Positions 63,848 through 64,000 of a stretch of 64,000 nt of DNA are shown here, piece by piece. The notes under the pieces are model-generated. The model was not told the origin of the DNA and made no database searches. It saw only the letters and a list, made by a program, of their open reading frames with translations. The first letter of the stretch is position 1. Every line of letters begins with the position of its first letter. The DNA is from Streptococcus sanguinis (GTDB lineage: Bacteria; Bacillota; Bacilli; Lactobacillales; Streptococcaceae). Where the stretch lies: NCBI RefSeq assembly GCF_026781265.1, contig NZ_JAKUVC010000004.1, forward strand, positions 1-64,000, written 5' to 3'. A program made the position numbers and the translations under genes.

Positions 63848-64000
63848 TTATAGTTTAATGCAGAGTGTAGCTATATAGTCATTTCCATAACGTGATAATC
63901 TATGTCTTTTGTCACACGATTCATAAAAATCTATCATAGCGAGACCATTTTTGAGTTGTCCTCTAATCTGAGTTTCTAAGGTATGGCTAAATTCATATCC
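63848..64000 (-). CDS. Class I SAM-dependent methyltransferase, C-terminal end (partial)
   Basis: The last 50 codons of a minus-strand gene are visible, ending with TAA at 63850-63848; the rest lies right of the window. The segment FSHTLETQIRGQLKNGLAMIDFYE matches the C-terminal end of small AdoMet-dependent methyltransferases of Gram-positive bacteria. It is a whole reading frame to the window edge with no stop. The substrate is unknown. Confidence 0.75.
   Translation of the reverse strand, partial: GYEFSHTLETQIRGQLKNGLAMIDFYESCDKRHRLSRYGNDYIATLCIKL

Overview
The window looks like chromosomal DNA of a viridans-type Streptococcus, most likely of the sanguinis/mitis groups. The evidence is gene content and order: glpK-glpO-glpF, gnd followed by an orphan RitR-type regulator with Asn53 and Cys128, nrdR-dnaB-dnaI, murC-GNAT-GNAT-mltG-greA, relP-relR-relS, and a long murI-to-yidD operon. 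It is supported by many TGN-extended -10 promoters and tRNA genes without an encoded CCA. The species cannot be fixed from the sequence alone, and no rRNA, CRISPR array, prophage or intact insertion sequence is visible.

Layout. 1-700: end of a tRNA cluster (3' end of a probable tRNA-Leu, two identical tRNA-Arg(ACG) genes, tRNA-Pro(TGG)). 700-4.8 kb: DUF960, DUF402 phosphatase, recX and an APH(3')-like kinase on the minus strand, divergent from an rRNA uracil methyltransferase; both divergent genes look leaderless. 4.9-10.8 kb: glycerol uptake and oxidation (glpK, glpO, glpF) under a cre site, and an upstream Mga-like regulator. 10.9-17.3 kb: DUF1858/DUF438 hemerythrin-like pair, DUF1912, then a T-box leader before a GNAT acetyltransferase, an inserted AT-rich membrane gene, and valS. 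17.4-20.9 kb: an AT-rich DNA-modification cassette, an m5C methyltransferase convergent with a GHKL (MutL/MORC-like) ATPase gene split by a -1 frameshift at an A-rich slippery tract. 20.9-26.4 kb: gnd-ritR, then ptsG and an endonuclease/exonuclease/phosphatase-family gene behind a promoter with two cre sites.

26.4-31.1 kb: nrdR, dnaB, dnaI, nitroreductase and der. 31.2-39.9 kb: SNF2 helicase, a disordered hypothetical protein, a structured leader, murC, two paralogous acetyltransferases, mltG and greA. 40.0-42.6 kb: relPRS, an alarmone synthetase with its two-component system. 42.7-46 kb: yidC, acylphosphatase, a leaderless SpoU methyltransferase, an HD protein and a BI-1 protein. 46.1-53.5 kb: lysA, a UPF0154 protein, then nine tightly packed genes joining cell wall (murI), nucleotide hygiene (rdgB), a CBS protein, a degenerate XerD-like protein, the condensin subunits scpA/scpB, rluB and yidD. 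53.5-56.4 kb: the potassium uptake pair trkA-trkH.

56.5-64 kb: a probable small RNA or structured leader, trmL, an FMN riboswitch with ribU, PAP2 phosphatase, an MGMT-domain protein, a leaderless radical SAM gene with mnmM, an AT-rich TetR-ABC efflux cassette, a stretch of degraded sequence rich in hairpins, and the 3' end of a class I methyltransferase gene running off the window.

The best candidates for something new are the frameshifted GHKL ATPase/m5C methyltransferase cassette with no visible nuclease, the recurrent leaderless promoter architecture at four genes, the membrane gene inserted into the valS T-box operon, and two unassigned structured RNAs (before murC and before trmL).
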